From assembly GCF_000058485.1 (NCBI RefSeq), contig NC_008278.1:4768962-4832961 (forward strand): a stretch of DNA of 64,000 nt, in the 5' to 3' direction. Below, piece after piece: positions 44,783 to 54,366 of the stretch (the stretch's first letter is position 1; each line of letters begins with the position of its first letter). Origin of the DNA: Frankia alni ACN14a (GTDB lineage Bacteria; Actinomycetota; Actinomycetes; Frankiales; Frankiaceae). The notes below the pieces were generated by a model that saw only the letters and a program-made list of their open reading frames with translations, did not search any database and was not told the origin of the DNA. The translations under genes and the position numbers were made by a program.

Positions 44783-45754
44783 TCAGCGACCGAACCCCGC
44801 CCCGTCGCCGGCCCCGGCCCTGTCACCGGTAGCGGCCCCGTCACCGGTACCGGCCGGGCCGCCGTGCCCGACGGCCAGGCGGACGGCACGGGCGTAGGCC
44901 TGGACGAGCGGACGGCGGTCATCGGCCTGCCAGGCCACCGCCAATCGGCTGGGCGAGACGCCGGCAACCGGACGGGTCACGACGCCCCCGCGGGTGACCA
45001 GTGGGGCGTTCCCCACCGCCAGCAGGCAGACGCCGTAGCCGCCGACCAGGGCCTCGTACGTCTCGTCCGCACCGGCGATCTCGGCGCCGATCACCGGGGG
45101 GCGTCCGCCGCGGGCGTCGAGCGCGAGCCAGTAGTCCCGCAGCCGTCCCGCGCTGGGTGGCAGGGCCAGGAACGGCTCGTCGAGCAGGTCAGCGAACTCG
45201 ACGGTCTCGTTGGCCGCCAACCGGTGTGTCCGGGGCAGCGCGACGTGGCGCGGTTCCGTGGCGACGACGATCCACGTGTAGCGCTCGGCGTCACCCAGCG
45301 GCAGCCAGACGAAGGCCACGTCGCTGGACCCGCCGGCCAGCCCGGCGGTCGGGTCGTCCCAACTGACCTGGCGCAGCAGGAGCCGAACGTCGGGCACCTC
45401 GGCGGTGAGCCGGGAGGTGATCGCCGGCAGCAGGCCGCCGCGACCCGGGCTGGTGTTCATCCCGACCACCAGGGTCGCGCGCTGCTCCGCCTTGGCTCGC
45501 TCGGTCGCCTCCCGGGCGGCGTCCCACTCGGCCAGCACGCGTCGGGCATGGGGCAGCAGCGCCCTGCCCACCGGCGTCAACCGGACCTCCCGGCGACCGC
45601 GCTCGAAAAGGGACGCGCCGAGATGCCGCTCCAACATGCGGATCTGTTTGCTCAGGGCGGGCTGGGAGACGAACAATCGCTCCGCGGCCTTCGTGAAGTG
45701 CAGTTCCTCGGCGACCGCCACGAAATAGCGGAGATCCCGGCCCAGCGCGTCCAT
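44783..45754 (-). CDS. LysR family transcription regulator
   Basis: 323-residue LysR regulator. The winged helix-turn-helix is DLRYFVAVAEELHFTKAAERLFVSQPALSKQIRMLERHLGASLFERG (about 7-55) and the substrate-binding region begins at LVVGMNTSPGRGGLLPAI. It diverges from the SDR gene and precedes the MFS gene by a few bases, so it is likely to control both. The C-terminal 25 residues are a GDGAATGDRAGAGDGAG repeat, an addition not seen in typical LysR proteins. The ATG at 45754 lies inside a candidate LysR box. Confidence 0.92.
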   Translation of the reverse strand: MDALGRDLRYFVAVAEELHFTKAAERLFVSQPALSKQIRMLERHLGASLFERGRREVRLTPVGRALLPHARRVLAEWDAAREATERAKAEQRATLVVGMNTSPGRGGLLPAITSRLTAEVPDVRLLLRQVSWDDPTAGLAGGSSDVAFVWLPLGDAERYTWIVVATEPRHVALPRTHRLAANETVEFADLLDEPFLALPPSAGRLRDYWLALDARGGRPPVIGAEIAGADETYEALVGGYGVCLLAVGNAPLVTRGGVVTRPVAGVSPSRLAVAWQADDRRPLVQAYARAVRLAVGHGGPAGTGDGAATGDRAGAGDGAGFGR

Positions 45755-45767
45755 AACAAATGGCTAT
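45753..45767. promoter_or_regulatory. Candidate LysR box
   Basis: The imperfect palindrome ataacaaatggctat contains T-N11-A and lies between the divergent LysR and SDR genes, partly over the LysR start codon. It is AT-rich compared with the surroundings. Confidence 0.5.
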
Positions 45768-45850
45768 CACAGCGGGACTTGGACCCGCGGCGGCGACGAC
45801 GGCAGTCTGGAGAGGACGGTTCGACGACGGCTACGACGGGAGCGAACACG

Positions 45851-46678
45851 ATGAGCCGAGTGTGGCTGGTGACCGGCGCGAACAGCGGTTTCGGCCGGGC
45901 GGTGACCGAGGCGGCGGTGGCCGCCGGGGACGTCGTGGTCGCGACGGCGCGGCGCGCCGCGACCTTGGACGACGTCGTCGCGAGACATCCTGCGCAGGTC
46001 GAGGCGGTGACGCTGGACGTCACCGACACGGTCACGATCGACGCGGTCGTCCGGGATGTGGTGAGCCGGCACGGCCGGATAGACGTGCTGGTCAACAACG
46101 CCGGCCGCGGCCACGTCGGCGCGGTCGAGGAGACCACCGACGCCGAGCTGCGGTCCCTTTTCGACGTCCACGTGTTCGGGCCGGCGGCGCTGGTCCGAGC
46201 CGTCCTGCCGCACATGCGCGCCGCGCGATCCGGCGCGATCGTGCAGATGAGCAGCATGGGCGGTCAGCTGTCGTTCGCCGGGTTCTCCGCCTACAGCGCC
46301 ACCAAGTTCGCGCTCGAGGGCCTGTCCGAGGCGCTCGCGGCCGAGGTCGCCCCGCTGGGAATCACGGTTCTCGTGGTCGAACCGGGATCCTTCCGGACCG
46401 GACTGTTCGGGGGTACGTCCGCGAGCACCGCGATGTCCGTCTACGCCGACACCGTCGGCCCGACCCGCCGGATGATCGAGACCGACAACGGCAGCCAGCC
46501 CGGTGATCCGGCGAAGGCCGCGGCGGCGATCATCACCGCGCTGGAGGCGCCCCGGGTTCCCCTGCGCCTTCCGCTCGGATCCGACGCGGTCGACGCGATC
46601 ATCAGCCACCTCGACGGCCTCCGCGCGGACATCGCCGCCTGGGAGAAGGTCGCCCGCGACACCGCCATCGACGCCTGA
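45851..46678 (+). CDS. Short-chain dehydrogenase/reductase
   Basis: 275-residue SDR. The cofactor motif is VTGANSGFGRAVTEAA near the N-terminus, DVTDTVTIDAVV and LVNNAGRGHVGAVEE follow, and the catalytic residues are in MSSMGGQLSFAGFSAYSATKFALEG (Ser, Tyr, Lys). It prefers NAD(P) by family. GGGAG lies before ATG 45851; the far longer open frame upstream is antisense to the LysR and MFS genes. It diverges from the LysR gene. Confidence 0.9.
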   Translation: MSRVWLVTGANSGFGRAVTEAAVAAGDVVVATARRAATLDDVVARHPAQVEAVTLDVTDTVTIDAVVRDVVSRHGRIDVLVNNAGRGHVGAVEETTDAELRSLFDVHVFGPAALVRAVLPHMRAARSGAIVQMSSMGGQLSFAGFSAYSATKFALEGLSEALAAEVAPLGITVLVVEPGSFRTGLFGGTSASTAMSVYADTVGPTRRMIETDNGSQPGDPAKAAAAIITALEAPRVPLRLPLGSDAVDAIISHLDGLRADIAAWEKVARDTAIDA

Positions 46679-46692
46679 CCCCGCGATCTTCG

Positions 46693-48258
46693 TTACCGGC
46701 TCCGGTGGCTGTCCGCCAACGCCGGCCGGCGGCGCGACGGGCTCGCGCGGGTCGGCCGGGGCCGCGGCCGCTCGACGGCGCGGCGCCGCTGGACGGGCCG
46801 TTCGAGCAGGTAGTAGGACGCGGCCGCCAGGGCCACCGAGATGAGGCCGACCACCACGATCGCCGGCCACCGGCCGAGCGCACCGGTCAGGTCGTGGCCC
46901 CAGTGCGCGACCACGGGAAAGTGCCAGAGGTAGAAGCCGTAGGAGATCCGGCCGAGCCACTCCAGCGGGCGGGCGGCGAGGGCACGGAACAACCAGCTCG
47001 TCGTCGCGCCCTGCTCCAGACTGAGGATGAGGGCGCCGGCGAGCAGCGCGACCACCGTGTAGCCGCCGCGGGACAGCAGCGCCGACCCCTCGCCCCAGCC
47101 GCTCGGTGCGGTCACCATCGCCACCGCCAGCAGCGCGAGCGCCGCCGGACCCGCCACCGGCAGGACGGCCCTGACCCGGTCCAGACGGCGCCGCCAGCAC
47201 ACCGCCGCCCCCGTCACACCGGCCGCCTCCGTCGCCTCGGCCACGCCCGTCGCCCCGGCCACGCCCGTCGCCCCGGCCACGCCGCCCTCGCCGGCCGCCC
47301 CCTGCCGCGCCGCCCGCAGCCAGGCGGCGAGCGCGCAGCCCACCAGCAGCGCGTCGGCGCGGGTGTCCAGGGCGAAGTACGTCCGCGTCCCCGGAGCCCC
47401 GGACGTGACCAGCGCGTTGCGCCACAGCACGACGCCGGCCACCCCGCCCAGCAGGACCGCGGGCAGCCGGCGGGCCACCCACGGCCAGCGGCACAGGGCG
47501 ATCAGCACCAGCGGCCACAGCAGGTAGAACTGCTCCTCCAGCGACAGCGACCAGGTGTGGCCCAGCCAGCCGGCCCCCGTGCTCTGCCGCACCACCTGGA
47601 AGTAGTTGTTCACATACAGCGTCGAGGCGGCCAGGCTGTCGAGGAACTCGGACCGCTCACCGGCCGTGCCGATCCCCAGCAGGACGACCGCCGTGAGGCC
47701 GACGAGGGCCAGCGCCCAGAACGCGGGCAGCAGCCGGTAGGCCCGCCGCAGGTAGAACCGTGCGAGGGACACCCCACCGGTCCGGTCCCGTTCCGCCAGC
47801 AGCTGTCCGGTGATCAGGAAGCCGCTGAGGACGAAGAACACGTCGACACCCAGGTAGCCGCCGGGCAGCGAGTCCATGTGGAACACGAGCACGCAGAGCA
47901 CCGCGAGCGCCCGCACGCCGTCCAGCGCGGGGTTGCGGCCGCCGCGCCCGACGCCGCCCCGCCCCGGCGCCCCGGTGGCCCGAGCAGCCCGTTCCCGGGA
48001 GGCGTCCGGCCCGGTCGACCTGTTCGGACCGGACGGCCGGACGCCCCGCTCCGGCCGGCCAGGCGTTCCCAGCCGGCCAGAGGTTCCCAGCCGGCCGGAC
48101 GTCCGCGGCTGGCCAGCCGTCCGCGGCTGGCCGGGCAGCCGTGACGGCGGTTCGGCCAGCAAGGTGCTCGTCCGGCGGTCCGCCGATGCCGGGCGCCTGG
48201 GTGACACCGCTGCGGTGGGACGCGCTCCGTGCTCCGGGTCGTGTCCGTGCTCAGCCAT
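46693..48258 (-). CDS. Acyltransferase 3 family membrane protein
   Basis: 521-residue membrane O-acyltransferase of the acyltransferase-3 (OafA/YrhL) type. The N-terminal 105 residues are cytosolic, with a repeated GQPRTSGRLGTSGRLGTPGRP segment. The enzyme then opens with NPALDGVRALAVLCVLVFHMDSLPGGYLGVDVFFVLSGFLIT, carrying the conserved RA and HxD-type elements, followed by AFYLRRAYRLLPAFW-like and WSLSLEEQFYLLWPL. About ten helices. No SGNH domain follows. It would acylate an extracellular sugar or lipid. ATG 48258 follows GGGGAG at 8 nt. Convergent with the SDR gene, 14 bp apart. Confidence 0.9.
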   Translation of the reverse strand: MAEHGHDPEHGARPTAAVSPRRPASADRRTSTLLAEPPSRLPGQPRTAGQPRTSGRLGTSGRLGTPGRPERGVRPSGPNRSTGPDASRERAARATGAPGRGGVGRGGRNPALDGVRALAVLCVLVFHMDSLPGGYLGVDVFFVLSGFLITGQLLAERDRTGGVSLARFYLRRAYRLLPAFWALALVGLTAVVLLGIGTAGERSEFLDSLAASTLYVNNYFQVVRQSTGAGWLGHTWSLSLEEQFYLLWPLVLIALCRWPWVARRLPAVLLGGVAGVVLWRNALVTSGAPGTRTYFALDTRADALLVGCALAAWLRAARQGAAGEGGVAGATGVAGATGVAEATEAAGVTGAAVCWRRRLDRVRAVLPVAGPAALALLAVAMVTAPSGWGEGSALLSRGGYTVVALLAGALILSLEQGATTSWLFRALAARPLEWLGRISYGFYLWHFPVVAHWGHDLTGALGRWPAIVVVGLISVALAAASYYLLERPVQRRRAVERPRPRPTRASPSRRRPALADSHRSR

Positions 48259-48505
48259 CCACGCTCCCCTCAGAACTGCCGGTCTGCCCGTCTCCTGTCC
48301 CTTCGCCCCCTTCGTATCCCGCCAACCTGGGCATTTCCTGTCAGGCGGACCTGGCGACCGCGACAACGAAGCCGACTTTCGGCATCCGAGCGACTACGCA
48401 GCGAAGTCATTCCCCGCCGGTGCGGGTTGAGCCGTCACCGTCCGGCCAAGTCCGCCGGCAGCCGAGGGCACAGTGGTCGACAGAGGGGCAGACAGGTCGT
48501 TTCCG
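48259..48505. other. Intergenic, promoter of the acyltransferase
   Basis: 247 bp upstream of the acyltransferase start; no gene is seen. The sequence at about 48350-48415 is less GC-rich and likely holds the promoter. Confidence 0.4.
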
Positions 48506-48965
48506 CGCAGGACCAGGGCACGACCTCCACGGACGTCCGGGCGGCCGTCCTGTCCGCCGCCGTCATCGGGGGCGTGGCCGCAGCGGCCTTCGGCGCTCAC
48601 CGAGGGCGACGCGGGGTCGGCCTGGGCGGCCTCACGGGGGCGGTCACGCTGGCCGCCTCCGAGGTGGTCCCCCGTGCTCGGCCAGGCCGCGGCCGGGCGA
48701 ACTATCCGCGCTGTGGCAGCGGATCGCGACCAGCGCTGCGCTCGTCGCCCTCGCCGGGTGGGCGGCCGGGCGGCTGGGCGGCTGGGTGGCGCCGGCCCGT
48801 CACAGTGGGCGCGGAGACCGGAGGTGTCGGCGGCCTGTAGGGGCTTCGGCCGCAGAAGGTGCTGCTCGGGCCGCTGTTCGGAGCGGCAGTGGGCAGGGCG
48901 CTCGCGGCGCGCACGCACCCGGTGCCGTCGGCCGCGCTGGGGGCGGCACCTGCTGTCGGTCTAGC
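48506..48965 (+). pseudogene. Decayed gene for a small hydrophobic protein
   Basis: Hydrophobic segments appear in order in three frames: VRAAVLSAAVIGGVAAAAFGAHRGRRG (first frame), then LWQRIATSAALVALAGWAAGRLGGW (second), then LLGPLFGAAVGRALAARTH (third). Together they would form one membrane protein of about 120 residues broken by at least two indels. The last frame runs without a break into a transposase remnant. This reading rests on hydrophobicity and order only. Confidence 0.4.
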
Positions 48966-48984
48966 GCCAGGTAGAGCCGGACAG

Positions 48985-49505
48985 CGCTGTTTTCCCCGGT
49001 GGAAAAAGCGCGGGAAGGCCCGCGACGGCTTCCGCTACACCACCGGCGCCTACGGCCCAGCCGGCGAGGCGTATGTGAAGCTGCCCCGGATCGGCCGGGT
49101 CAAGGTCGGCGAACCGATGGGCGCGCTCACCGCCCGCCTCGCTGACGGCCGCGCCCGGCGGCTCGGCGCGACCGTGTCCCGGACCGCCGATCGCTGGTTC
49201 GTCTCGTTCACCATCGAGGTCGAGCGCGACGTTCCCGCCCGGCCGTCGCGTCGGCAGCGCACAGGCGGCCCGGTCGGCGTCGACCTGGGAGTGAAGCATC
49301 TCGCTGTCCTGTCGACCGGACAGAGCGTGGCCAACCCGAAGCACTGCCAGCGGGCCGAACGGAAACTGCGCCGGGCGTCGCGGGCCCACGCCCGGTCGAA
49401 GCCCGGCTCCGCCGGCCGCCGGCAGCGGGCCGCCACCCTCGCCCAGGTCCAGAACCGGATCGCCGACCAGCGCCGCGATGGCCTGCACAAGATCACGACC
49501 GCCTA
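48985..49505 (+). pseudogene. TnpB (IS605/IS607-type) remnant
   Basis: About 170 codons resemble the middle of TnpB/OrfB: FPRWKKRGKARDGFRYTTG, then YVKLPRIGRVKVGEPM, then RTADRWFVSFTIEVERDVP and the RuvC-I block GVDLGVKHLAVLSTGQ with its catalytic Asp. HARSKPGSAGRRQRAA and DGLHKITT follow, then likeness ends before RuvC-II (Glu) and RuvC-III (Asp). The zinc-finger end and N-terminus are missing. It cannot be active. No IS ends or TnpA were seen nearby. Confidence 0.8.
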
Positions 49506-49933
49506 CCGGAGCGTCTCGCCGCTGGCCTTTCGCGATCCGCAGGTGAGCCTGCTTGCCGAACCGGTCCCGCGCAGCGGCTGCCCTTCGTCGTGCCGCGGCA
49601 GGCGCGTACGCGCCGGGTCGGCGCGCCGGCGTTCCGTTGCCCCGGGCGAGTTCACCGCGACGCTCCTGCCCCGCGACCGGGCCGACGGCGGGCTGACCCT
49701 GGAACACTCGTTCTTTCTCTTCGAATCCCCGTCCTCGTCCTTCATCACCACATCACCCGCAAACACGCGAATCCGATGCGGGACCCGCAGCACCAGGCGC
49801 GGTCCAAGGGGACGACGCACAGCCGACCGGCAGTCTTCTGGACGTCGGCGGTGCCCTGCGCCGCCTCCAGGACGAGCTCGAATGCCGCGTCCTCGACGAG
49901 GTCGGTGGTGCAGCCGTCGATATCCGATACCAG
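49506..49933. other. Region after the TnpB remnant, no supported gene
   Basis: 428 bp. A minus-strand reading DIDGCTTDLVEDAAFELVLEA (about 49855-49925) looks protein-like but is not recognised and has no start site. Low-GC spots near 49710-49770 (catcaccacatcacccgc) suggest inserted or decayed DNA. Confidence 0.4.
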
Positions 49934-49965
49934 CCTGGGCTCGGGCCACGGGGCCCGAGCCCAGG
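49934..49965 (-). terminator. Hairpin terminator of the secreted-protein gene
   Basis: Perfect 14-bp stem cctgggctcgggcc/ggcccgagcccagg around ACGG, starting 11 bp after the stop codon of the secreted-protein gene. Confidence 0.85.
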
Positions 49966-49976
49966 TGCCGCTCGGG

Positions 49977-50330
49977 TTACCCGGCCGCGATCTGCGTGAC
50001 GGTCTTCAGGTCCGCGCTGACGAGGTACTTCACCGTGACGCCGGCCTTGGTTCCGACCACCAGGTAGGACCCGTCGGAGTTCTTCACCACGCTGGTGACC
50101 GCGACCGACGAGTCCTTGGCCTTGAGCGCCGCGGTCACCTTCGCCAGCTCACCCGCCGACAACGACGTGTTGACCGCCGTGGCCAGGCCGGGCGCGGAGT
50201 TCCCGCCCGTTCCCGCCTGGACGCCGGCGGACAGTCCCGTGGTTGCGCTCGCCATCGTCGCACCACCGAAAACAAGCCCCGCGGTGGCGGCGATGGTCGT
50301 GAAGGCGAGGCCGATCTTCTTAGCGGACAT
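49977..50330 (-). CDS. Small secreted protein of unknown function
   Basis: 117 residues with a clear Sec signal peptide (MSAKKIGLAFTTIAATAGLVFGGATMASA, cleavage about residue 29). The mature part, about 88 residues, has a charged helical segment LSAGELAKVTAALKAKDSSVAVTSVVKNSDG and the repeat VVGTKAGVTVKYLVSADLKTVTQ. It resembles PepSY-like small secreted domains, but this is weak. The ATG at 50330 has AGGA at 6 nt. It is monocistronic with its own terminator. Confidence 0.75.
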   Translation of the reverse strand: MSAKKIGLAFTTIAATAGLVFGGATMASATTGLSAGVQAGTGGNSAPGLATAVNTSLSAGELAKVTAALKAKDSSVAVTSVVKNSDGSYLVVGTKAGVTVKYLVSADLKTVTQIAAG

Positions 50331-50705
50331 GTTCCTGGCTCTCCTTCGCGCGAGGCGGGCCGACAGCCGGCCCGCCCAGTTCTCCACACATTCCTTCGAC
50401 GACCCGCCCGTTTACCTCTGGTCGACCCCGCGCATGGTTTCGGGAATTCCAGCCCCACTTTCACGAGCTTTTCCGACTTCCGGCGAGACGTTGCGAGTGC
50501 GTCGAGATGAACGCTACCCACGGGCCGGCCGGTCCCAGCTCCGGAAGGCCTGTCGTCAGGCCGATAGTTTGTGGATTACCCGGCATCCGGCCAGGTAGAG
50601 GAGGGTGCGTTGCCAGGCTCACACCCCGGCGGGTATCGCGACATTCAGGCATTCCCGGGCGGCGACGGCGAAAAGGTGTCGTGCGTCCCACGCGGCGTGC
50701 CGCGG
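50331..50705. other. Intergenic region, no gene seen
   Basis: 375 bp between two minus-strand genes. The upstream part of the secreted-protein gene promoter is probably here, around 50390-50470. A stretch near 50580 has a lower GC content but no gene. Confidence 0.4.
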
Positions 50706-51398
50706 CTACTCCGGTGAGGGGGCCGGCGGTGGGGTCTGGCCGCCGGGCCGCAGCTCGGTGATCAACCGGTCGCGTTCCGCGATCAGGGCCCGCTCGCGTG
50801 CACGCATCGCGGTCGCGGCGGCGAAGTCACCCGCGTCGAGGGCGGCGTCCTTCGCCGCCTGGGCCTGGCCGAGCTGCTCGGCGAGCTCACGGGCCCGCGC
50901 GTTGGCGCCGGTGACGGCGTCCCGGCGCGGCGAGTACATCACCTCGGACAGCGGGACTTCCCCCCCGGCGGCGATGGCGGCGAGCACTCGGTGGCCGGCT
51001 TCCTCGGGGTCGACGCCGTGACGAGCGAGGATGTCGGCGGCGACGCCCTGGTCCTCGCCCAGCAGCCCGAGCAGAAGATGACCAGGGCCGATGAACGTGT
51101 GCTGGAGCCGCTGAGCCGCCTGCAGCGACTTCTCCAGGACCAGCTTCGCGCGCGGGGTGAACGGGATCTGCCGTGCTGACGTGTGCTCGCTCGCACCCAC
51201 GGCCGCCGCGACCGCCGACCGGCCCGCCGCCAGCGTGAGTCCGAACGCACCCAGGACGGCGTCCGCCGGCGCGCTGTCCTCGTGGAGCAGGCCGAGCAGG
51301 ACATGCTCCACGCCGATCCGGTCGTGGCCGAGCGACCTGGACTCCTCCTGCGCGTGGACGACGGCCCGCCGGGCACCGTCGCTGAATCTCTCGAACAT
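50706..51398 (-). CDS. Clp N-terminal domain protein with UVR-like motif
   Basis: 230 residues. Two Clp-N repeats of ClpA/ClpC type (MFERFSDGARRAVVHAQEESRSLGHDRIGVEHVLLGLLHE, then ALQAAQRLQHTFIGPGHLLLGLLGE) form the first 150 residues. A UvrB/UvrC-like segment, AKDAALDAGDFAAATAMRARERALI, lies near 185-210. There is no ATPase domain. In ClpC the N domain binds adaptors and substrates, so this stand-alone version may be an adaptor-like protein, an inference. GGAGGG lies 7 nt before the ATG. Confidence 0.9.
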   Translation of the reverse strand: MFERFSDGARRAVVHAQEESRSLGHDRIGVEHVLLGLLHEDSAPADAVLGAFGLTLAAGRSAVAAAVGASEHTSARQIPFTPRAKLVLEKSLQAAQRLQHTFIGPGHLLLGLLGEDQGVAADILARHGVDPEEAGHRVLAAIAAGGEVPLSEVMYSPRRDAVTGANARARELAEQLGQAQAAKDAALDAGDFAAATAMRARERALIAERDRLITELRPGGQTPPPAPSPE

Positions 51399-51637
51399 CG
51401 GACCCTCCTCGGGTTCCCGTCCGCTCGACACCGCCGCGGCCGACCCCATCATCGATCACCTCGGGCAGCAGCCGCAGGCGATTCAGCCGGCACGCCGTTC
51501 CGATCACCCAGGCAGGTAGGGCCGAGAGAGGGTGAGAGGTAGGTCGCGTCGGCGAGTGTCTCGTCGAGCCAGTGCCGATGTTGGGCGTGGTGCGGGTCGG
51601 CGCCCGTCAGCCGGTCGTCGGCGACGCCGCAGCCGGA

Positions 51638-52711
51638 TCAGTCGGGCGACCTGAGCAGGGGCAACAGGTGGTCGCCCTGGCGCTCGATCTCCCGCAGGTA
51701 GGGCGTGTCCGACAGGACGAAGTGGCTGATCCCCAGGTCGGCGTACCGGCTCAGGGACTTCGCGACGTCCGCCGCCGAGCCGACCAGCCAGGTCGTGCCG
51801 GCGCCCTCGCCGCCGATCCGGCCCGGCGCGGTGTAGAGGTTGTCGTCCAGGACCTCACCGCGCGTCTGCAGGTCGAGCAGGCGCCGCTGCCCGACGGCGT
51901 CGAAGCGGCCGCGGCCTTCGGGGAGGTCATCCTGGCGGGCAGCCAGGTCGGCGACCTTGGCCTCGGCATCGGCCCAGGCCTGCGCGGTGGTGTCGCGGAC
52001 GACCGTGGTGACGCGCAGCCCGAACTCCAGCGGCGGGTGCTCGCGGCCCAGCTTCTCGCTCAGCTCCCGCAGGCGCGCGACGCGTTCGGCGATGCCGTCG
52101 AGCGGCTCACCCCAGAAGAGCTGCACGTCCGCCTCCGCGGCCGCGACCCGCTCCGCCGCGTCGGAGGCCCCGCCGAAGTAGAGCTTCGGGTGCGGCCGGC
52201 CCGGGCGCGCCCGAACCCGGGGACCGAGGGTCGAGCCGGTCACCTGGAAGTACTCGCCGCGGTGGGTGACGTCCTGTTCGGTCCACAGCCGGCGGACCAG
52301 TCGCATGAACTCGCTCGTACGGGCGTAACGCTGCGCCTGGCCCGCGTCGCTGTCGCCGTACGCGGCGAGCTCGTCCCGGCCCGAGACGATGTTGACCCGC
52401 ACCCGTCCGTCCGACAGATGGTCGAGGGTGGCCGCCGCGGCGGCGAAGTGCGCCGGCCCCCAGTAGCCGGGACGCACGGCGATGAGCGGCTCGAAGCTGG
52501 TCGTACGCGCCACCAGGGCCGTGGCGACGGTGAAGGTGTCCGGCCGGTTCCATCCGGCGCCGAGCAGCGCTCCCCGCCAGCCATGCCGCTCGATCGCGAC
52601 CGCCTGCCGGGTCAGCGTGTCCAGGCTGTTGTGGCCCGCCGCCGCGTCGTCGCCGCGGTGCCCGGGCCGGACCTCGTTGGGGATGTACCAGAGGAACTCC
52701 GCCGCGGTCAT
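51638..52711 (-). CDS. SsuD-like alkanesulfonate monooxygenase (LLM class)
   Basis: 357-residue luciferase-like monooxygenase of the SsuD type, which uses reduced FMN to cleave sulfonates to sulfite and aldehydes. EFLWYIPNEVRPGHRG is the SsuD-like start; FEPLIAVRPGYWGPAHFAAAAATLDHLSDGRVRVNIVSGRDELAAYGD is the flavin-binding region. ATG 52711 overlaps the OsmC-family stop by 4 bp. A GGGGGA site lies 10 nt upstream. A reductase partner is not next to it. Other LLM enzymes share the fold. Confidence 0.85.
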   Translation of the reverse strand: MTAAEFLWYIPNEVRPGHRGDDAAAGHNSLDTLTRQAVAIERHGWRGALLGAGWNRPDTFTVATALVARTTSFEPLIAVRPGYWGPAHFAAAAATLDHLSDGRVRVNIVSGRDELAAYGDSDAGQAQRYARTSEFMRLVRRLWTEQDVTHRGEYFQVTGSTLGPRVRARPGRPHPKLYFGGASDAAERVAAAEADVQLFWGEPLDGIAERVARLRELSEKLGREHPPLEFGLRVTTVVRDTTAQAWADAEAKVADLAARQDDLPEGRGRFDAVGQRRLLDLQTRGEVLDDNLYTAPGRIGGEGAGTTWLVGSAADVAKSLSRYADLGISHFVLSDTPYLREIERQGDHLLPLLRSPD

Positions 52712-53313
52712 CCGCGGTCCCCCGCCCTCGCCTCGGCCGACGGTTCGGGTGCCGGTCCCCCGCTCGGGGTGTGCACCAGCGAACCGGCAATCGTCTGGGG
52801 GTTCGTGAACAGGGCGAGGAGCGGGCACTCCGCCTCGACGGTCTGGTACAGGGTCTCGATCTCCTCGGCCGTGGCCGGGGAGGTGACGGAGGCCTGGTAG
52901 GTGATGTTGTGCGGTTCCCGGGGCACGCCCTCGAAGCCCGGCCGGCCGGCCCGGGGTTCCATCTGGCCCTCGACCTCCACCCTGATCTCGTCGAGCGGGA
53001 TGTCCAGGCGGGCGGCGACGATCTCGAAGACGTGGGTCAGGCAGCTGGCGAACACGCCGAGGACGAGCTCGGGTGAGCTGGGCCCGAGATCGTCACCGGC
53101 GTAGTCGGGGGGCGAGTCGCTGAGGATCTGATGGTCACGGATCCGAATCCGGCGGACGCCGCTGCGCCCGTCGGCGACGGACTGCGCCCGCAGCACCGCC
53201 GGACCCGAGAGGGTGCCCGCGGCGATCGCGTCCTCCCGTGCCAGCACGGCCTCGCGCTTGTGGACGAGAAACTCCCGCAGGCCAGGGCGCGCAGCGGTAT
53301 CGGTCGTCGGCAT
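52708..53313 (-). CDS. OsmC family protein
   Basis: 201-residue OsmC/Ohr-like protein. LGPSSPELVLGVFASCLTHVFEIVAARLDIPLDEIRVEVEG contains the first redox Cys (about 121), and ECPLLALFTNPQTI the second (about 182). Such proteins reduce peroxides or handle reactive sulfur. It is the first gene of the pair with the sulfonate monooxygenase, overlapping by ATGA, which suggests a sulfur-related role. The ATG at 53313 has GGAGGGA. Confidence 0.85.
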   Translation of the reverse strand: MPTTDTAARPGLREFLVHKREAVLAREDAIAAGTLSGPAVLRAQSVADGRSGVRRIRIRDHQILSDSPPDYAGDDLGPSSPELVLGVFASCLTHVFEIVAARLDIPLDEIRVEVEGQMEPRAGRPGFEGVPREPHNITYQASVTSPATAEEIETLYQTVEAECPLLALFTNPQTIAGSLVHTPSGGPAPEPSAEARAGDRG

Positions 53314-53598
53314 GACGTTTCCCTCCAGGAACAGCGGTGCCCTCATGCCACACCACGCGGCCGGGCCAATGCAACACCACGCCATGCATCCGTAACACAT
53401 GAACAACAATCGGGGCGCCTTCTCGGCTGCGGGTTCCGGAAATCGGATGCGCCAGGCTGCTGTACGACGTGTCGGCGGGGGATTCGTACCAGGTCCGCGC
53501 ATCCCACGTCATGGACGGGCGGGTCGCCCGCGGGCAGGAGTCTCGCAGCAACGCGCCCACCCCGCCCCACAGGACGGCCTTGAGCGCCACGTTCCGGA
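53314..53598. other. Promoter region of the OsmC/SsuD pair
   Basis: 285 bp. AT-richer segments near 53395-53455 probably carry the promoter. No gene is seen. Confidence 0.4.
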
Positions 53599-54213
<615 letters not shown>

Positions 54214-54366
54214 CGGACTGCCCCCTCGGCGCCACGACCGACCATCGTCGTGCGGGCAGCCGCACTCGTTACCCCTGTCCACATACCGCCATGAGAGCAT
54301 CCCCCCCGGTCAGGGCGCGTGGCCGGGAGTGGTAGCGACTCTCCGGCCGGCCGTGACGGGCCCGCG

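Noticed and set aside
44270-46678. An apparent 802-residue fusion ending in the SDR
   Set aside because: The first 527 codons are antisense to the MFS and LysR genes. The SDR start at 45851 has its own ribosome-binding site and a complete fold.
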